From positions 30,082,158 to 30,146,157 of the forward strand of contig NC_054084.1 in assembly GCF_017562075.2 (NCBI RefSeq): 64,000 nt of DNA, given 5' to 3'. The first letter of the stretch is position 1; each line of letters begins with the position of its first letter. Source of the stretch: Anopheles merus (lineage: Eukaryota > Arthropoda > Insecta > Diptera > Culicidae). The translations under genes were made by a program, and so were the position numbers. Positions 60,143-64,000 of this stretch are shown here, one piece after another. The notes beneath the pieces were generated by a model that was given only the letters and a program-made list of their open reading frames with translations, was not told where the DNA came from and did not search any database.

Positions 60143-63100
60143 TGTTTACGTTTCTCATTTAACACGTCTTTATTTCACAATCAATGTCACTACAGAGCAA
60201 CACTCGTATTTGCATTCATATTGATTGCGTTTTCTTAAGATCTGATATGAAATAAATTATTTTAGCACCATAAGAATAACAAAATCCCTTAAAACCTTCC
60301 ATTGAATTCCAAACACGCAACAGAAAACAACAAACTTCAATCGCAGTCGATACCTGTTCGATCGCTCGTTAACATTTTCCTTTTCAATTTCGCATAAATT
60401 GACAACAACACGACGAACTGCGATTTATAGAATAAGAATTGCTACACGAATAAAATAAACATGCAAATGAAAAAGAACATGATGGACAGTAAACGAACAC
60501 ACAAAAAAACACACAAGCAATCAAATCACCCTGTCGGCTGATGATGAAGTGCGATTTATGCTCTGCCGTATGCTACGCACGCACAGCAGGTTACCGCACG
60601 GAATCCGTCCCGTATTTTGGGGGGGGATGGGGCAAAAATTGCCTTCAAATTAAGTCACCGCCGTCGTCCCATCATTTTCGACCGACCAAACCGTTCTTAT
60701 GGGGAACTAATTTAGCGAAATCACGAACACGCACACTGGCTGGACAGGCCGGAGACAGCGTGCATGTTGTGGAGCATATGTTGATTACCGCACGAACACT
60801 GGATGCAAATGACCCTTGTGCTGGTGGCACGGAAAATTTGTGGAATGAAAAGTGGAACATTGATCTTCTTTTAAGTGGATCTTTTTGTATTGAAAATGAA
60901 TGATTTTCTTCACATAAATGCACCGGCAAGGACAACCGACCAGCCGAACCAGATAAAGGCGGCTTGGAACCGATTGGAACATAATTAGATTATTTTATTG
61001 ACGAAAATGAAGCCATTTCGGTCGAAATTTATGCAAACATGCACCAGCTCTCATAAAAACGTTGAAGCCAGCCTGCCTGAGGCGGCACTCGGTCGGTCGG
61101 CCCTGGTTGCTCCAAAACCCACGTAATGTGATTTTTATCATGCCAATCTATTACTGTCACCTATCACACCCACCATACCGTACCAAAAGCCGACAATCAA
61201 ATCAACCTACAAACGAGCGGGGTATATTTTACTGCGCATCTCTAGGGACAACCTGCTCCCTTACCGTCCCTTCCTCAGGCAATCGTAGACCGCGCCCATT
61301 CATCATTGGGGAGGTTGAATAAAATATGAATGTGATTCAAAATTTACAACCGGACCCGTAACGACATTAGAACATCATCATCATCGGCTCGTACATGTAC
61401 ACGGGCTGTGTCGCATCTTCCCCCGCTTGTCCCACACGCACCATCGTTTCTCGATGTGCAGCGTGGAGAGACCCACGCAACAAGAACAGAAACACAGCGC
61501 ACTGGCCACTGCACCGAGGCTCTGTTGCTGATTAACATCATCCAACTTGGTTGGCAGTCCCAGGGGTTGGGAAACGGGGGGGATGCCAGATCCAAGCGGG
61601 GTTCTTAATTTGACACGATTTCACGGGCCACATAATTCATGGCACCGTGGATGTGCAATCGTGAATGATGAAGAGGGTGATCGTACGTTGATTTAATCAC
61701 AAACAAACGCACAGACACTTCCATCGACTGCACCAAATGCAGTATCATGTTTCGTTCGCTATCTGGCTGGAAACAGGGAACGGGAAAAGCTGCTTTTACT
61801 TGGCTTGGGTATGAATCGAAGGCAAATTGAATCCACCTTGATTGATCAGCCAATGATCGTGTCTGTGGGACAAATTTGCTCGTGGTATTGATTGAGATGT
61901 AAAACGCAAGATAAAGTTGCCTAGCTGGAAAGAAACTCTATCCAATAGGAAATAGTCCACACACTGCTGGAGCAGCTGCCTGTTGTACTGCAGGCGCACA
62001 TAAGCAAAAACCAACAGCAACCAAGTACCATGCGCTCCATAGTGATGTTTTGAGCTGGCACGCACGTACGCAGACAAACAATGATTATGATAAAAAGCCC
62101 ACCCAATAAGACTACTCGTTTTTGTAGTCGTCTCCTCCCTCAACTCATTCACAAACGTTATTCTAAATATAGCTGCAAGATCGCAGCAAGATCATTGTAC
62201 CCGCCCGCCGTTGTGCAGCCAGCTGTGCCAAGTTTTGCGATAAATGTTTGCCATTTACCCCAAGTGTGTTAGGGAAAGGCAATACAACAAACAAAAAAAC
62301 CAGAGCAAAACATAATTTACGCTACCAAACGACACTTGCCAGCGAACAGGACACCGCAAAACCACGAGTTAAACACTGGGGTTTTTTTTTGCTGTGTTTT
62401 GTTTTAGCAAACGATAAGCAAAGACGACCTCCTGTGCTTGTTTGCCCTCCCTCAAGTATATGTGTTTAAAGGCAAGTAAAATAATCAAAGCGTTGCTAAA
62501 TCTACCAACTAAGCGCAATACTGGTGGAGGTTTTTTTCTTGCTTTCCTCTTCTAGGCTGCTTCTTTCCCACATTTAATGCGCTGGTCATAATTAGATTTC
62601 CATTATTTGTACATTATACACGTCCGATCGTCGCTGGCGGGCCAGGCGCTGTACTTTCAGATTGGCCAGAGATCCTTGGCGATTCCGCCAAGATGCACTC
62701 TGTCTGCCCGCCTGAAGAGCGAGTTTAACAATGGCGTGCCGAGTTTTCGCATGATCCATTAGCGTGCCGACGCTAATCACAAAACTGGATCACGACTGTG
62801 GATCGACGGTGGACATGAGGGTACGGGGAAAGCGTAAGCCAACAAGTTGCTAAAGCAGCTCGGAAAACGGGAAATGCTTTGCAGCGAACAAAAATAAATA
62901 TAATTTAAATGTACAAATGATGTTCATAAAATGCACAGTAAGCACCTTAGCGCTCAGCATAAAAACTCGTTGGATTCCCCATTGAAAATCGCCCTGTAAA
63001 CACCAATAATTTATTAACTCCACCCTACTGTCTTTTCCCTCAGCGTGCTGATGACGTCGCGTTAATGGCTTGCGCGTTGTCACACTTTTGTTGATTTGTT

Positions 63101-63450
63101 TCCCTTCCCCCTGCTTTTGTTTATGGTTGTATGCTGCTGTTGCTGCTCAAGTTCAACGTTTATGACCTTATAATCAGCTGGTTATCCTACCATACACACA
63201 TGCACCCCCTGGGATACTCAACGCGAGCGCAGCGACCGAAAACCGAGCACTAAAACCAGTCGATCCACTTTTTTATGCGATCCTGCGATATGCTAGCCCC
63301 AATTGCATTGCACAAAGCAAAAGCACCAAAAACGACACATGTGAGTGGGCGCTCACACGCATCGGATTGGACGCTTCCCCGCACCGCAATTTTGGACGGT
63401 GGTTGGCTGGATTTGTGACCCATTTTGATAGTTTCTAGCTTGATAGACTA
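60143..63450. other. Gene-free interval, probably intronic
   Basis: AT-rich at first (60140-60530), then mixed. There is a poly-G run at 60619-60626. No exon, RNA gene or bounded repeat was identified. Confidence 0.45.
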
Positions 63451-63452
63451 GC

Positions 63453-63453
<1 letters not shown>

Positions 63454-63484
<31 letters not shown>
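63454..63484. repeat. (GTC)n trinucleotide tract
   Basis: About ten GTC units, followed by a (TTC)n tract at 63526-63542. Nothing else is called to the end of the window. Confidence 0.95.
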
Positions 63485-63487
<3 letters not shown>

Positions 63488-64000
63488 CAACCATATCGCC
63501 CGATAATGTGTATTACCCGACCGACTTCTTCTTCTTCTTCTTACACTGGGCTACAAGACCACCCCTGGAGGGTACGAAGGGAAAGAGCGCGTTTATTGCC
63601 ACAAATTGGTTTGTTTACAGCGCATCGTCGTAAATCTTGCGCCCGCCACCACTAGAGATTTGCGCCCGCTTTACAGCACGGAATATCGCACTTTTAAGCG
63701 CTCGGTTCGTGCGTTCGTACGTCCTGCTGATCGTGCGTGCCGATGATTTGTTCCGAACGGAAAATTGATGCACAGCGCACAGTACGCATCGTAAATAATA
63801 TCATCGGCTTGATTAAACGTCCATTTTTAGTGGTGGTGGTGGTGGTGGGAAACGCAACAGACCCGTTGAAAATGGGGATCTTTATGTAGGGGGCGATCTT
63901 CTCTTCTTGCTTTATAAGCTACGCTTGAGCAGTGTAATGTGATCATGTTGCGATCATGCTGTAAGAAGCGCGGGGGAAAGCTGTAAAATATTGCCCTCAT

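Overview
The window looks like nuclear DNA of a dipteran insect, most likely an Anopheles mosquito. The evidence is a compact three-exon proteasome gene with short GT-AG introns, a tRNA-headed SINE of about 200 bp, several MITE-sized elements with TA, TAA/TTA or 8-bp target duplications, an I-clade LINE with an RNase H domain, and many CA/TG, GA and poly-C tracts. The genus is an inference. Gene density is very low: one complete host gene is recognisable in 64 kb.

Layout. 1-1.75 kb: AT-rich, nothing called. 1.75-4.3 kb: a cluster of transposable elements. A long-armed inverted-repeat element (1748-3614) carries one insertion in each arm (1951-2770 and 3134-3560); a 163-bp MITE (3761-3923) and a 45-bp LINE tail (4226-4270) follow. 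4573-5469: PSMB6/Prosbeta1, the caspase-like catalytic subunit of the 20S proteasome, complete in three exons, with a poly(A) signal at 5536. 5.6-9.4 kb: GC-richer DNA full of CA/TG repeats, no gene seen. 9.4-10.2 kb: a probable element with inverted ends. 10.6-16.8 kb: a full-length, apparently intact I-clade LINE on the minus strand (ORF1 with three zinc knuckles; ORF2 with endonuclease, reverse transcriptase and RNase H; Inr/DPE internal promoter; A-tail; target duplication of about 16 bp). 17-33 kb: non-coding, with a 111-bp tandem duplication, a 1,053-bp TA-flanked element carrying a 203-codon ORF and eight decamers, a SINE, a 510-bp element with five copies of a 16-mer, and a possible hAT-like remnant. 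33.5-36 kb: what looks like the 5' leader and first coding exon of an unrecognised plus-strand gene, ending at a strong splice donor at 35995. 36-59 kb: no convincing exon; it holds a 213-bp CA tract and a textbook 206-bp hAT MITE at 50357. 59.1-60.1 kb: a candidate GAGA/Inr/DPE promoter followed by a leader-like exon and a donor at 60137, perhaps an alternative first exon. 60.1-64 kb: no gene seen.

How it fits together. PSMB6 is an isolated housekeeping gene next to a TE-rich flank. Most of the rest behaves like the 5' regulatory and intronic space of one or two long plus-strand genes whose main exons would lie to the right of the window. The mobile elements are the best defined features outside PSMB6, and several are dated relative to one another by nesting or by perfect target duplications.
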